Part shown: piece by piece, positions 1-7,870 of the stretch
Layout: each line of letters starts with the position of its first letter
How positions within the stretch are numbered: the stretch's first letter is position 1
Assembly: GCF_900454495.1 (NCBI RefSeq)
Contig: NZ_UGSI01000001.1
Span: 248,001-312,000 of the forward strand
DNA length: 64,000 bases
Direction of reading: 5' to 3'
DNA from: Paenibacillus macerans
GTDB lineage: Bacteria; Bacillota; Bacilli; Paenibacillales; Paenibacillaceae
Notes under the pieces: model-generated
What the model was told of the DNA's origin: nothing
The model's database searches: none
Seen by the model: only the letters and a program-made list of their open reading frames with translations
Program-made: the position numbers and the translations under genes

Positions 1-1554
1 AGCCAATCTTGTTTGTACCTTAGGATGAAGATGTAATTCAGGCTGTTCAAAAATTAGAGTTGCTCCTTTATTGGCAAGTAAGGAGAGAACTAATATTGGT
101 AAAACTTGACTAACTCCAACTCCAACATGTGTTAAATCGTGCCATTTGTCCTTCTCACTAACACCGACCTTAAGCTCATGGCCTAATTTCCCTCTATCGT
201 GAGTCTCTACTTTATTTACAACTCCCATATATTGTAACCAATCAAGTACTGCGGTGAGTAAATAATCGTTACTAATTTTTTTATTATTTGATTCTATATC
301 TTCTGGCTTGATGTAGTCTATTTTTGTTAGTTTATGAATTTCTAATACTGCTGCAGTATACTCACCTTTATACCCCACATCATGTGAGTCGGTTGCCCCT
401 GAATGAGGATAAATAGCCTTTGGCTCATCTCTTAACGGACCTAGATATTTTACATTATTAGTAAAGTAATTTATGATGGATTCTGACGAATAACCAATAA
501 GTTCATTAAGTTCAGTATTAGTTAATGCATATTCAGCTTCTCCATTCAAGTTTAAAGATTCTTTTAATTTTGTATTCATATCTAAAATTGCATTGCTGTA
601 TTGTCTTTGATCATCAACTAATAGTGTTTCAAAGCATCTTTTTAGTTTATCGAATGAGAATGGAGATTCTACAAATTTTTTGAGAGCTTTTTGATGAGTA
701 GTAGCTCGTTTTTCTGCATAATTCGTTTTGCTTTTTTCATAAATTTCTTTAAAACATTGAATAATGAGTTTATGAAATTTACTAGATACATATTGAGTAA
801 AATCAATTGGTCGATAAAAACTATAACTATCTGGATAAGTGCACATTTTCAACAAATTTGTTATATCTTCTTCAATTATATTGTAGACAAGAGTGATTTT
901 ATTTGGCATGAAATGTTCTAATGTAGCACCAATCGGTTTTCCGTTAGTTGGTTGATTTTTATAAAACCTTCTACTTCCAGTACTTTGTGTTTGCTTTACA
1001 ACTTCATAGTTTAAGGCTTCGTCAAATGATTCTAAATATTCACTTGAAAGAGCATATTCTTCCAACACACTGTAATCATTTCTATGCTTTATTAATAGTT
1101 CTTCGTTTTGATTTCCCTCTTTGACTCTTATATCACATTGCTTTAATAGGGGGTATAGATTAGTTATTTCAATATCACCTTCACAAGTAAAAGAATAGTT
1201 GAAATTTATTACTGTATCTTTATGCCGTCTTCTGGGTCTACCTCCCCAAAAAACAATTCGTGATGCTCTGTCAGTCGGCTCATCAAGGTGTAGCTCGAAT
1301 CCAATTGTTATATCTTTAGTAGCAGTGGCTGAGACTATATCTTCAAACGATCCTAGACGTACTATATGCCCATTCAGGATTATCGGTTTATTTTTAACAG
1401 GATTCTGTAGCGTTTGAGCGGTTAATAAAATACTTTGAATAATGGTGCTTTTACCAGAATTATTAGCCCCAGAAAATACTGTAAGAGGAGCTAGTTCCAA
1501 AGTAGTTTTATCAGAAACAGATTTAAAATGCTGAAGTGTCCAATTTTTTAACAT
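1..1554 (-). CDS. AAA family ATPase, DUF3696/OLD-like, 3' end outside window
   Basis: Reads leftward from ATG at 1552-1554 for 518 codons and is still open at position 1. The N-terminus (MLKNWTLQHFKSV) leads into a Walker A of the form SGANNSGKST around residues 28-37. A WHDLTHVGVGVSQVLP segment (signature-like) and LIFEQPELHLHP (Walker B plus following loop) lie near residues 470-515. This is the architecture of ABC/SMC-like AAA_15/AAA_21 ATPases found in OLD, Gabija and other defence modules. Any C-terminal Toprim or DUF3696 part would be past the edge, so an effector domain can be neither claimed nor excluded. It starts 39 bases after the DUF3732 gene and probably belongs to the same leftward operon. 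Confidence 0.85.
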   Translation of the reverse strand, partial: MLKNWTLQHFKSVSDKTTLELAPLTVFSGANNSGKSTIIQSILLTAQTLQNPVKNKPIILNGHIVRLGSFEDIVSATATKDITIGFELHLDEPTDRASRIVFWGGRPRRRHKDTVINFNYSFTCEGDIEITNLYPLLKQCDIRVKEGNQNEELLIKHRNDYSVLEEYALSSEYLESFDEALNYEVVKQTQSTGSRRFYKNQPTNGKPIGATLEHFMPNKITLVYNIIEEDITNLLKMCTYPDSYSFYRPIDFTQYVSSKFHKLIIQCFKEIYEKSKTNYAEKRATTHQKALKKFVESPFSFDKLKRCFETLLVDDQRQYSNAILDMNTKLKESLNLNGEAEYALTNTELNELIGYSSESIINYFTNNVKYLGPLRDEPKAIYPHSGATDSHDVGYKGEYTAAVLEIHKLTKIDYIKPEDIESNNKKISNDYLLTAVLDWLQYMGVVNKVETHDRGKLGHELKVGVSEKDKWHDLTHVGVGVSQVLPILVLSLLANKGATLIFEQPELHLHPKVQTRLA

Positions 1555-1593
1555 ACGAATAATCCTCTCATAAAAAAATTTAAATCTTAAGTT

Positions 1594-3582
1594 CTATAAC
1601 CAATCTTTTGGAATCAATGCGTCGTTTTTACCTCTCCATCTTTCAACTACATGAACGTCTTGTTCAGTACCACTCCAAGTAATTTCATCAGCATGTTCGA
1701 TAATAATTAGTTGTACAGAATGTTTTGTAATTCTCAAATTGTTTGAGAGGGCTGTGAAAATTTTTTGAACTCTAACGATATCTTCTTGCTTATAGTTAGG
1801 TGTTAAATCAGCTTCTTGTTCGCTTTGGTTTTGAATAATTTTTTCTGGGAAGTATACTTGGCTAGGCTGGTCGATTATTAGAAATTGCGGCACAGGGTTC
1901 CACTTCAAATCTACAAAATATTCATGCAAAGCCAGAAGAGTTGCAATATGATAGCCCATCCAGTTTGCTCCGCTACCAATTTCCCACAGGTAATCTTCTC
2001 TTTTTTCGGATATTTTTTTTAAGGTTAAATTTGTAATATCAAGTTCGATTGGCTGATCGGCATCCTCAACGCCCAAGAAATTTGCATATCTATTAATCGT
2101 TTTAGAAATTGTCTTTAAAGCTTGTTTTAATTTAGCTTCAATACTTTTTGGATCAATTTTACGTCTTAAGCTCAGAATTTGACCTTCTAACTCTTTTACT
2201 TTATTTTCTAAGTCACGATTCTCGTGTGTTAATTTATAGTCGTCTAGGGACTTTTCCAATCTCCCTATGAATCGAAATATTTCTTGCTCCGTCTGCCTAG
2301 ATTTTCTCAATTCCTCTGATTCGATCTCTAATTCTAGTTTTTGTTTTCTTACATAATTTAGTGAACTTTCTAGTTCTTTGAGGCGGCTTCTAAGCTTAGT
2401 GATTTCTCTGTCTAACATTGCTGAGGACTTTTCAATGTTATTCGAAATTGAACTAATTTTTGATTGATGATTATAAAGTTGATGAATTTCATCATAAGCT
2501 TTACTATTTTCAGAACCACAAAATGGGCAAATTGTCTTAGGTTCTATCAAATTTATCAACCAATTAGAAGCCTGTAATCTTGCATGCTGATATTCAAGAG
2601 ATTCTTGGTACAGCTTTTCAGATTCAAAAAGCCTTGTCATTTTATATAATCTTTGTCTTACTGTACCTATCTCACGAGATAAATTTAATTCTTGATTGAG
2701 TAAATTATTCAATTCTGCAATAGCAGCAGAAGTATCAATCTCACCATAAGAAAAATTCTTCAATTTTGTTAGATCTGGAATCTTTGCTAAGTGATCTATA
2801 TAGGTTTGTGTTGACCAACCTAATTCTTCTGAATTTGAGTTCGTTATCAAACCGTATTCTTTAGCTTGGGTATAATAGCTTTTTACATTATAAAACCAAT
2901 GTTGCGTAATTCTACGTAATTCATTTAGTTCATTACTATATTTATTATATTCTTTCTCTAGCTCTTTTAATTGCTGCCTTAAATACAGTATTTCTCTATC
3001 AATTGCTCCAACTACAAGGGGGAAGATGTTTTTTAATCTTTCTCTATTTTGATATGTATCAGCTTTATAGAAAAGAGTATATGGATTTGCAACGATATGT
3101 TGAGGCTGAAATTGAAAAGCTGAAAAGTCTCTAAAGCTAGCTCTTTTATTAGAAGAATCGCTGTCGTTATCATCAGAAAGTGTTAAATAGGGAAGAGAAG
3201 CTATTTCATTTAGCATATTTTTCAGAAATTCAACATTCCTCTCCGGTACTGGTAGAGGAATGTTCTTTATATCCGCATTTTCTTGAATGAAAATCTCACC
3301 ACTTTGGATATTTACCCCGGGTTCCTTACGAGCGATTAATATCTTTTTCGAGTCAACAGCTACAACAATACCAAACCACTCTGTCTTTTCTCTTATAATT
3401 CCAACTGGAATGGCACATTTCGAACTGCCCAAACAGTAGTCAATAATAGGTATGATAGAAGACTTTCCTTTTTGACTATCACCGGTAATTACATTTATTT
3501 TTTCCAAATTGAATGTCAAGACTCTTTCCTTTTTACTTTTATCTTTAGGCCACAAAACAATGTGATTGATTTTAAAGTTCAC
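1594..3582 (-). CDS. DUF3732 ABC-type ATPase of an ABC three-component system
   Basis: A 662-residue SMC/Rad50-like protein. Visible parts: Walker A GDSQKGKSS near residue 36; a long charged coiled-coil region (roughly 200-300 and 385-500) broken by a zinc-hook-like CPFCGSE motif near 355-361; then the C-terminal lobe with QFLIIDQPSQVYFP (Walker B and D-loop) near residue 590. This arrangement and the N-terminal sequence fit DUF3732 proteins, the ATPase component of ABC-3C conflict systems. It presumably senses or remodels DNA or nucleoprotein and licenses the partner effector. The start codon lies 2 bases after the stop of the upstream middle-component gene, so translation is probably coupled. 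Confidence 0.85.
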   Translation of the reverse strand: MNFKINHIVLWPKDKSKKERVLTFNLEKINVITGDSQKGKSSIIPIIDYCLGSSKCAIPVGIIREKTEWFGIVVAVDSKKILIARKEPGVNIQSGEIFIQENADIKNIPLPVPERNVEFLKNMLNEIASLPYLTLSDDNDSDSSNKRASFRDFSAFQFQPQHIVANPYTLFYKADTYQNRERLKNIFPLVVGAIDREILYLRQQLKELEKEYNKYSNELNELRRITQHWFYNVKSYYTQAKEYGLITNSNSEELGWSTQTYIDHLAKIPDLTKLKNFSYGEIDTSAAIAELNNLLNQELNLSREIGTVRQRLYKMTRLFESEKLYQESLEYQHARLQASNWLINLIEPKTICPFCGSENSKAYDEIHQLYNHQSKISSISNNIEKSSAMLDREITKLRSRLKELESSLNYVRKQKLELEIESEELRKSRQTEQEIFRFIGRLEKSLDDYKLTHENRDLENKVKELEGQILSLRRKIDPKSIEAKLKQALKTISKTINRYANFLGVEDADQPIELDITNLTLKKISEKREDYLWEIGSGANWMGYHIATLLALHEYFVDLKWNPVPQFLIIDQPSQVYFPEKIIQNQSEQEADLTPNYKQEDIVRVQKIFTALSNNLRITKHSVQLIIIEHADEITWSGTEQDVHVVERWRGKNDALIPKDWL

Positions 3583-3584
3583 AT

Positions 3585-4073
3585 TTAAAACCTCACTTTT
3601 AGGAGTGTGCAGATTTCTTGAAAATCGATTGTTGCAAACCAGTAACCTAATCGTTCAGAAGCAGCGAAGATTTTTTTTATATCTTCACTTTCGTTAAATT
3701 TTGGGATTATAGTTCTTATTGGAACAAAGGAATAAGTTTCTGTATCGTACATAAGTAACTTACTTGAAATGCATGCATTAATTGATCTAAGAGTAAGTTT
3801 TGACATGTTTTCCATCCGTTCTTGTAATCCAATATAGGTGCTTTTATTATCATTCAGGACGGCAAAAAAACCTTTTTTGAAATTTCTTCTATAGGCAGAA
3901 TTTACAAAAGATTCGTTAAATAGCAGAGGTAGTATAAGCATTAGAACTTGTAAGTCTATTCCTCTTTTCTCCTCATTAGTGGTGTAGTACTTTGCTGAAA
4001 ATGACCAGATTACTAAAGAAGCTAATGCGACATTTTGAATTATGTCATATTCATCTAAATGATCCAATTTCAT
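3585..4073 (-). CDS. ABC three-component system, middle component
   Basis: A 162-residue protein without obvious catalytic motifs. The opening (IIQNVALASLVIWSFS) followed by an all-helical or winged-helix-like body is typical of the small middle component encoded between the CTD protein and the DUF3732 ATPase in ABC-3C loci. Its start overlaps the end of the upstream gene by 4 bases (4070-4073) and its stop is 2 bases before the ATPase gene, so the three are one transcription unit. The assignment rests more on gene order than on strong sequence motifs. The likely role is an adaptor between ATPase and effector. Confidence 0.7.
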   Translation of the reverse strand: MKLDHLDEYDIIQNVALASLVIWSFSAKYYTTNEEKRGIDLQVLMLILPLLFNESFVNSAYRRNFKKGFFAVLNDNKSTYIGLQERMENMSKLTLRSINACISSKLLMYDTETYSFVPIRTIIPKFNESEDIKKIFAASERLGYWFATIDFQEICTLLKVRF

Positions 4074-5284
4074 TCTCCTTGCATTAACAGAGTTTTATAT
4101 TCAGGATGCCAGCCTAAAATCAACTTTTTACTGTTAGCAAGTCGATGGTAACTACCACGTGTCAAATAATATTGCTCAGTAGGCTGATTAGCTAAAGGCT
4201 CCCTGTGATTAAGCGTTTCTGAAAGGATATCAAATCCTATATCCTCGCCTAATTCTGTAATGTCACTACATGTTTTTAAAGATCTTTTGTATTTACGCTC
4301 AAATTGAGAAAAAATAATTTTCCATCTGTCAATTAAATTCTGGTCAAATCTCTCCAATTCTTCTTTGGTGATATCTCCCTCGATGCTAAATCGAGTTCTT
4401 TCATAACTGCAACGCAAGTAATCTTCTATCGAGGATATAAGGATGTCGTCATTTTTTTCTAAAGCCAATAAATAGAGTTGTCTGACGAATAGTTCATTGT
4501 ACTGTGCTTCTTTATCCACCAAGGAGAGAGGTATAAGTGATTGGTCTGTTTCGTCAAAACGCTTAAGACTATATCTACTAAGTAATTTTTGATAATAATC
4601 TGTAAATTTGTCTCTTGATAACCATGCAGGCATACTATTTCGCCAACAATTCATAGCGGTGTTATGAACCCAACCTAATAAAGAATTATAAATTTCTTCA
4701 AAAGGTAAAATATCCGAGACATGTAACAAAGATTTGATTTCTTCCTTTAATTTGTTTCCATAACTATTATTGTTTGCGTCAGATAAAACAACCCTTTTTA
4801 CAAATTTTTTAAGAGTTTCATTATCATATTGGCAAACTTCTTCAGCATATTTTCTAACTCCCTGAGGAACATTTTTTGCGAGAGCCTTTAATGCATTTAC
4901 ACAACTTTCACAATCTTTATCTGATTTTGCCTCAGCAATTGATATTACAATGCCATCCATTATTACTTTATTTGTAACTAAATGAAATTCTACATTATCT
5001 AAATCAAATTCAGGTTTGGCCGCCGCTCTTAGCCAAATACATAGAGTGTTCCATAAGTCTTTGCTATGATCACCGAAGGGGATATTATCAGAGATTGAAT
5101 GTTTATCTTGTTCATAAACATTTGCCTCTCCTTCTTTAGCTATTCTGGCTACATCATCATCTGTTTCGATTCCAATCAATGCTCCAATTCTACTCTTCGC
5201 AAGCCAGTATAAAGCTCTTTCAGGTTGAAACAGATATCCAGATATGCTACCAGGAACTACATGTTTGTTAACGTGACTAGAAAT
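4070..5284 (-). CDS. ABC three-component CTD protein, candidate nuclease effector, apparent ATT start
   Basis: In frame from an ATT codon at 5282-5284 this gives about 404 residues. The first standard start is TTG at 5177-5179, which would give 369 residues. A strong Shine-Dalgarno AGGGGAG (5292-5298) lies 7 bases before the ATT. The extra residues contain GYLFQPERALYWLAK, typical of the first helix of DUF4297/ABC-3C-type effectors, so the longer form is likelier. No ATG, GTG, TTG or CTG lies in frame between the ATT and the upstream stop. Residues 39-45 (IETDDDV) and 58-61 (EQDK) could form the D...(E/Q)xK core of a PD-(D/E)xK nuclease. The rest is helical and without motifs, as expected of a CTD partner. 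The nuclease role is inference. A start lost by mutation is the alternative. Confidence 0.7.
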   Translation of the reverse strand: MSSHVNKHVVPGSISGYLFQPERALYWLAKSRIGALIGIETDDDVARIAKEGEANVYEQDKHSISDNIPFGDHSKDLWNTLCIWLRAAAKPEFDLDNVEFHLVTNKVIMDGIVISIAEAKSDKDCESCVNALKALAKNVPQGVRKYAEEVCQYDNETLKKFVKRVVLSDANNNSYGNKLKEEIKSLLHVSDILPFEEIYNSLLGWVHNTAMNCWRNSMPAWLSRDKFTDYYQKLLSRYSLKRFDETDQSLIPLSLVDKEAQYNELFVRQLYLLALEKNDDILISSIEDYLRCSYERTRFSIEGDITKEELERFDQNLIDRWKIIFSQFERKYKRSLKTCSDITELGEDIGFDILSETLNHREPLANQPTEQYYLTRGSYHRLANSKKLILGWHPEYKTLLMQGE

Positions 5285-5490
5285 AGCAAATCTCCCCTGT
5301 TCAAATAAAAATATTTAACGTTATGAGTAACACAAACATGAAAGGACTTTAAGAGACTAAATCAAATTACATAATTCGCCAAAAAGTTACCACTCCCTTC
5401 CAAACGTGTGTTCTATTTACGTGTAAATTCAAAGAAATGAAATCTATATTATATAATTGTCAAATAATTAAAATTGGAGGGGAAAGTCGA
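5285..5490. promoter_or_regulatory. divergent intergenic region between the ABC-3C operon and radC-like gene
   Basis: About 200 AT-rich bases separate two divergent units. The Shine-Dalgarno sequences for both sides are visible (AGGGGAG for the leftward gene at 5292-5298, GGAGGGG for the rightward gene at 5477-5483). Promoters for both units must lie here, but I do not see a clean pair of hexamers and name none. Confidence 0.4.
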
Positions 5491-6099
5491 ATGGAAATTG
5501 ATAAAGTACAAGATTTGAAAAAAGTAGTGTCAGAATCATTAAGGGAAACAACTGATAGCTACTTGATTCAAGAGCTATTTCATCGGTTTCCTACAACTAC
5601 AGAGTTAATGAATGCTTCAGAAGAAGAATTAATTTCGATAAAGGGGATTGGAAAAGGAAAAGCGGGGCAAATACTGGCTATGCTAAAACTTTCAAAAGTC
5701 TTAGCATATCCTGAACAGAAGCAGATTGTTATTCGCAGTCCTCAAAATGTATTTGCCCTCCTTGAGCCAGAACTCCGTTTCGAGCAAAAAGAACTCTTCA
5801 TATGTCTCTTCCTTAACAGCAAAAATCACCTTATTTTTAAAGAAATCATCTCCATTGGCTCACTGAACGCATCTATTGTCCATCCAAGAGAAGTATTCCA
5901 TGCAGCAATCAGACGTTGCAGTGCTTCGCTTATATGTGCTCATAACCATCCTAGCGGCGACCCGGAACCATCCCATGAAGATATTGCTGTAACAAAGAGG
6001 CTGAAGGCAGCGGGAGAGATCATCGGTATTGATGTTCTGGATCACGTCTTCATTGGTAACAATCAGTTCTACAGTCTAAAGGAACACGGCCATTTCTAA
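5491..6099 (+). CDS. RadC/JAB-domain protein (UPF0758)
   Basis: A 202-residue protein starting at ATG 5491, chosen because GGAGGGG sits 7 bases upstream; an in-frame ATG at 5437 lacks a good site. The N-terminal third is helix-hairpin-helix-like (SIKGIGKGKAGQI near residues 48-60). The C-terminal half is a JAB/MPN domain with the metal motif HNHPSGDPEPS followed by D. Most mobile islands carry such RadC-like proteins (for example next to antirestriction genes). The biochemical role is unresolved despite the historic DNA-repair name. It is divergent to the ABC-3C operon, and its AT-rich codon use matches the island. Confidence 0.9.
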   Translation: MEIDKVQDLKKVVSESLRETTDSYLIQELFHRFPTTTELMNASEEELISIKGIGKGKAGQILAMLKLSKVLAYPEQKQIVIRSPQNVFALLEPELRFEQKELFICLFLNSKNHLIFKEIISIGSLNASIVHPREVFHAAIRRCSASLICAHNHPSGDPEPSHEDIAVTKRLKAAGEIIGIDVLDHVFIGNNQFYSLKEHGHF

Positions 6100-6259
6100 A
6101 TAGCCTCTCGTACTTCAGCCTTCAAATTCCACCATACTTTTATCCACACTTTAACCACGCTCTGTATCAATTCCTTACTATATCCATGTAAATCAATACT
6201 ATATCCTGTTGAGCCTCTTTCCTAAAAATTCTATCGTTTTGAATAGGGGTGAGGGGACA

Positions 6260-6619
6260 ATGAGCAACATTGAATCTATTGGGGAAAATATCAGACTCGT
6301 ACGAATTAAAAGGGGTCTAAGTCAGGAACAATTGGCTTTAAATGCTGGGGTAAATACATCATATATAGGACAAATCGAGAGGGGAGAAAAGAACCCGACG
6401 ATTAAGACACTAGAAAAAATTGCTTCGGCATTAAGCATCGAAATAATCGACTTATTGTATCCTTCTTATCCTCCAAAACAGGGCGTGGAACCATTCTGTA
6501 AATACATTATGACTGAACTGACCCTCGAAAAGATTAAGCAATGCTTTTTGGAAGTATTAGTTGATACAAAAATAATATCGGAGCAATCCAATTTATTGAA
6601 GTTTGAAGATGGGAGGTGA
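6260..6619 (+). CDS. XRE-family helix-turn-helix regulator
   Basis: 119 residues from ATG 6260 (GGTGAGGGG directly upstream; the in-frame ATG at 6209 has no comparable site). Residues about 8-62 are a classic lambda-repressor-like HTH: LSQEQLALNAGV, then TSYIGQIERGEKNPT as recognition helix and turn, then LEKIASALSI. The C-terminal 50 residues are unassigned and may be a dimerisation or ligand part. The stop codon is 4 bases before the next gene, whose Shine-Dalgarno GGGAGGTGA overlaps it. It therefore probably controls, and is co-transcribed with, the two small genes that follow. Confidence 0.9.
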   Translation: MSNIESIGENIRLVRIKRGLSQEQLALNAGVNTSYIGQIERGEKNPTIKTLEKIASALSIEIIDLLYPSYPPKQGVEPFCKYIMTELTLEKIKQCFLEVLVDTKIISEQSNLLKFEDGR

Positions 6620-6623
6620 CAAC

Positions 6624-6791
6624 ATGTCTCAAAAGCTGATGGAGTCCACTTGCAGGGCTTCAATAGCTGGAAGTGGAGCGCTCACAGGAGCAGCACTTGG
6701 CGCTGGTTTAGGGACGATAGCTTGCCCGGGTATTGGGACGAGTATAGGTTATTTGATAGGAGTTGGGGTGGGGGGGGGCTTGGAAGTATAA
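6624..6791 (+). CDS. small glycine-zipper hydrophobic peptide, bacteriocin-like; end lies in a nine-G tract
   Basis: 55 residues from ATG 6624. After a short polar head (MSQKLMEST) it is a run of G/A/S-rich hydrophobic residues with repeated GxxxG spacing (GSGALTGAALGAGLG, then GTSIGYLIGVGVGG), suited to membrane insertion. Class II bacteriocins, holin-like peptides and small membrane toxins look like this. The last codons lie in nine consecutive G (6770-6778). Removing one G would change the ending to GGAWKYKAHPKMV and move the stop to about 6812. The length may therefore be variable in vivo or misread. Function not assigned; the bacteriocin or toxin idea is inference from composition and from the XRE gene just upstream. 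Confidence 0.6.
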   Translation: MSQKLMESTCRASIAGSGALTGAALGAGLGTIACPGIGTSIGYLIGVGVGGGLEV

Positions 6792-6828
6792 AGCTCACCC
6801 AAAAATGGTTTAGAAAGGGGAGATGCTC

Positions 6829-6966
6829 ATGAATGAAAAATGGGAGCAAGTATTATCGTCAGCTAAAGAAGCAGTAAAACTTACTTTAGAAAATGGTTTT
6901 GATGTTTTTAAAACAGCCAAGGAATTAAATGATTCCTATGAGAAATCGGATTCAAAGAACAAGTAA
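6829..6966 (+). CDS. small charged helical peptide gene downstream of the glycine-zipper gene
   Basis: 45 residues from ATG 6829, preceded by AAAGGGGAG at 6815-6823, an excellent ribosome site with 5-base spacing. The sequence (MNEKWEQVLSSAKEAVK...) is an amphipathic, charged helix with a lysine/asparagine-rich tail and no signal peptide. Position directly after a hydrophobic peptide in the same operon fits an immunity or antitoxin-like partner, or the second peptide of a pair. That reading is contextual only. I do not recognise a family. Confidence 0.55.
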   Translation: MNEKWEQVLSSAKEAVKLTLENGFDVFKTAKELNDSYEKSDSKNK

Positions 6967-7005
6967 TTTTTCTAATAAATTGATAAAGGAGAGCGAAAAT
7001 ATTAC

Positions 7006-7827
7006 ATGTTGAAGAAACTTATTATCCTTAGTGCATCTATACTTATATCATCCAGCTTGATCGGGCAGAATTTTATATCTGCTGCTGAAGCTCCAAATAA
7101 AAGAATCATTCTTAAAGTTAACGATACCGGTATGTTTATCGATGATGCTCAATTTACGACATTTATTGATCCGGTAACTTATGCTGCGCCAATAGTTGTT
7201 AACAACAGAGTTTTGTTACCTATAAGTAACATCATTAAAGAGTTTGGTGGAACATCGGATTGGGAACCTACTCAAAAAAAGATAACCATTAATCTAAACA
7301 TGAATAAAGTTATTCTTACTCTCGACAGCAGGAAGGCGTATGTCAATGGAAAACAAATTGATCTAGATGTTGCCCCAACCACAATATCCGGCAGAACAAT
7401 GGTCCCATTAAGATTCGTTAGCGACCACTTAGGTTTGCAGCTTGTCTGGGATCAAAAAAATCAAATTATTGCACTTTATCAAGGTGATTTTGACAATATA
7501 CTTACAGACTATAGCGGTTATTTCCTTCCGATCGCCTCAGAGGATACAAGTAGTGACTCTTCTCATGATAACAGCAACCAAAATACCACCAGCGATAAAC
7601 CTATTTCAAAAGAAGGCGTAGCCATCAAGGTGGGAGATCGCGTCCAATTTAGCTTCTTTTATGGCGAAGTAACTAAGATTAACGGTGGTAGAGTTCTTGT
7701 CTATTGGGACAGTAAGGATAACCTTTGGCTCAAAGATGAAGATGCCGATTACATGGCTATGTTAGCAGGTATCAAGTACAAATCAAGCAGTTGGATTGAT
7801 GCAAGTGATTTGACAGTTCAACAATAA
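7006..7827 (+). CDS. secreted stalk-domain (copper amine oxidase N-terminal-like) protein
   Basis: 273 residues. The signal peptide (MLKKLIILSASILISSSLIG) probably ends near ISAAEA. Residues about 30-165 are a copper-amine-oxidase N1 or stalk domain with two typical half-repeats: NNRVLLPISNIIKEFGG...W, then SGRTMVPLRFVSDHLGLQLVWD. A Ser/Asn/Thr-rich linker near 180-200 leads to a C-terminal part (VGDRVQFSFFYGEVTKINGGRVLVYWD) that resembles an SH3-like or Tudor-like barrel. The Shine-Dalgarno AAAGGAGAG lies upstream. Stalk domains are abundant in Paenibacillus envelope proteins; substrate and role are unknown. It ends in a hairpin at 7840-7868. Confidence 0.85.
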   Translation: MLKKLIILSASILISSSLIGQNFISAAEAPNKRIILKVNDTGMFIDDAQFTTFIDPVTYAAPIVVNNRVLLPISNIIKEFGGTSDWEPTQKKITINLNMNKVILTLDSRKAYVNGKQIDLDVAPTTISGRTMVPLRFVSDHLGLQLVWDQKNQIIALYQGDFDNILTDYSGYFLPIASEDTSSDSSHDNSNQNTTSDKPISKEGVAIKVGDRVQFSFFYGEVTKINGGRVLVYWDSKDNLWLKDEDADYMAMLAGIKYKSSSWIDASDLTVQQ

Positions 7828-7839
7828 TTTAAGACTAGT

Positions 7840-7868
7840 CCTAGCCCCCATTTATTGCGGGGGCTAGG
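7840..7868. terminator. hairpin between convergent genes
   Basis: CCTAGCCCCC and GGGGGCTAGG form a near-perfect stem with a nine-base loop, sitting between two convergent genes. T-runs on either side are weak, so it is a likely but not textbook bidirectional terminator. Confidence 0.65.
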
Positions 7869-7870
7869 AA

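Noticed and set aside
691..1417. Short rightward reading frames (76 and 72 residues)
   Set aside because: They lie entirely antisense to the AAA ATPase, which has clear motifs in the leftward frame.
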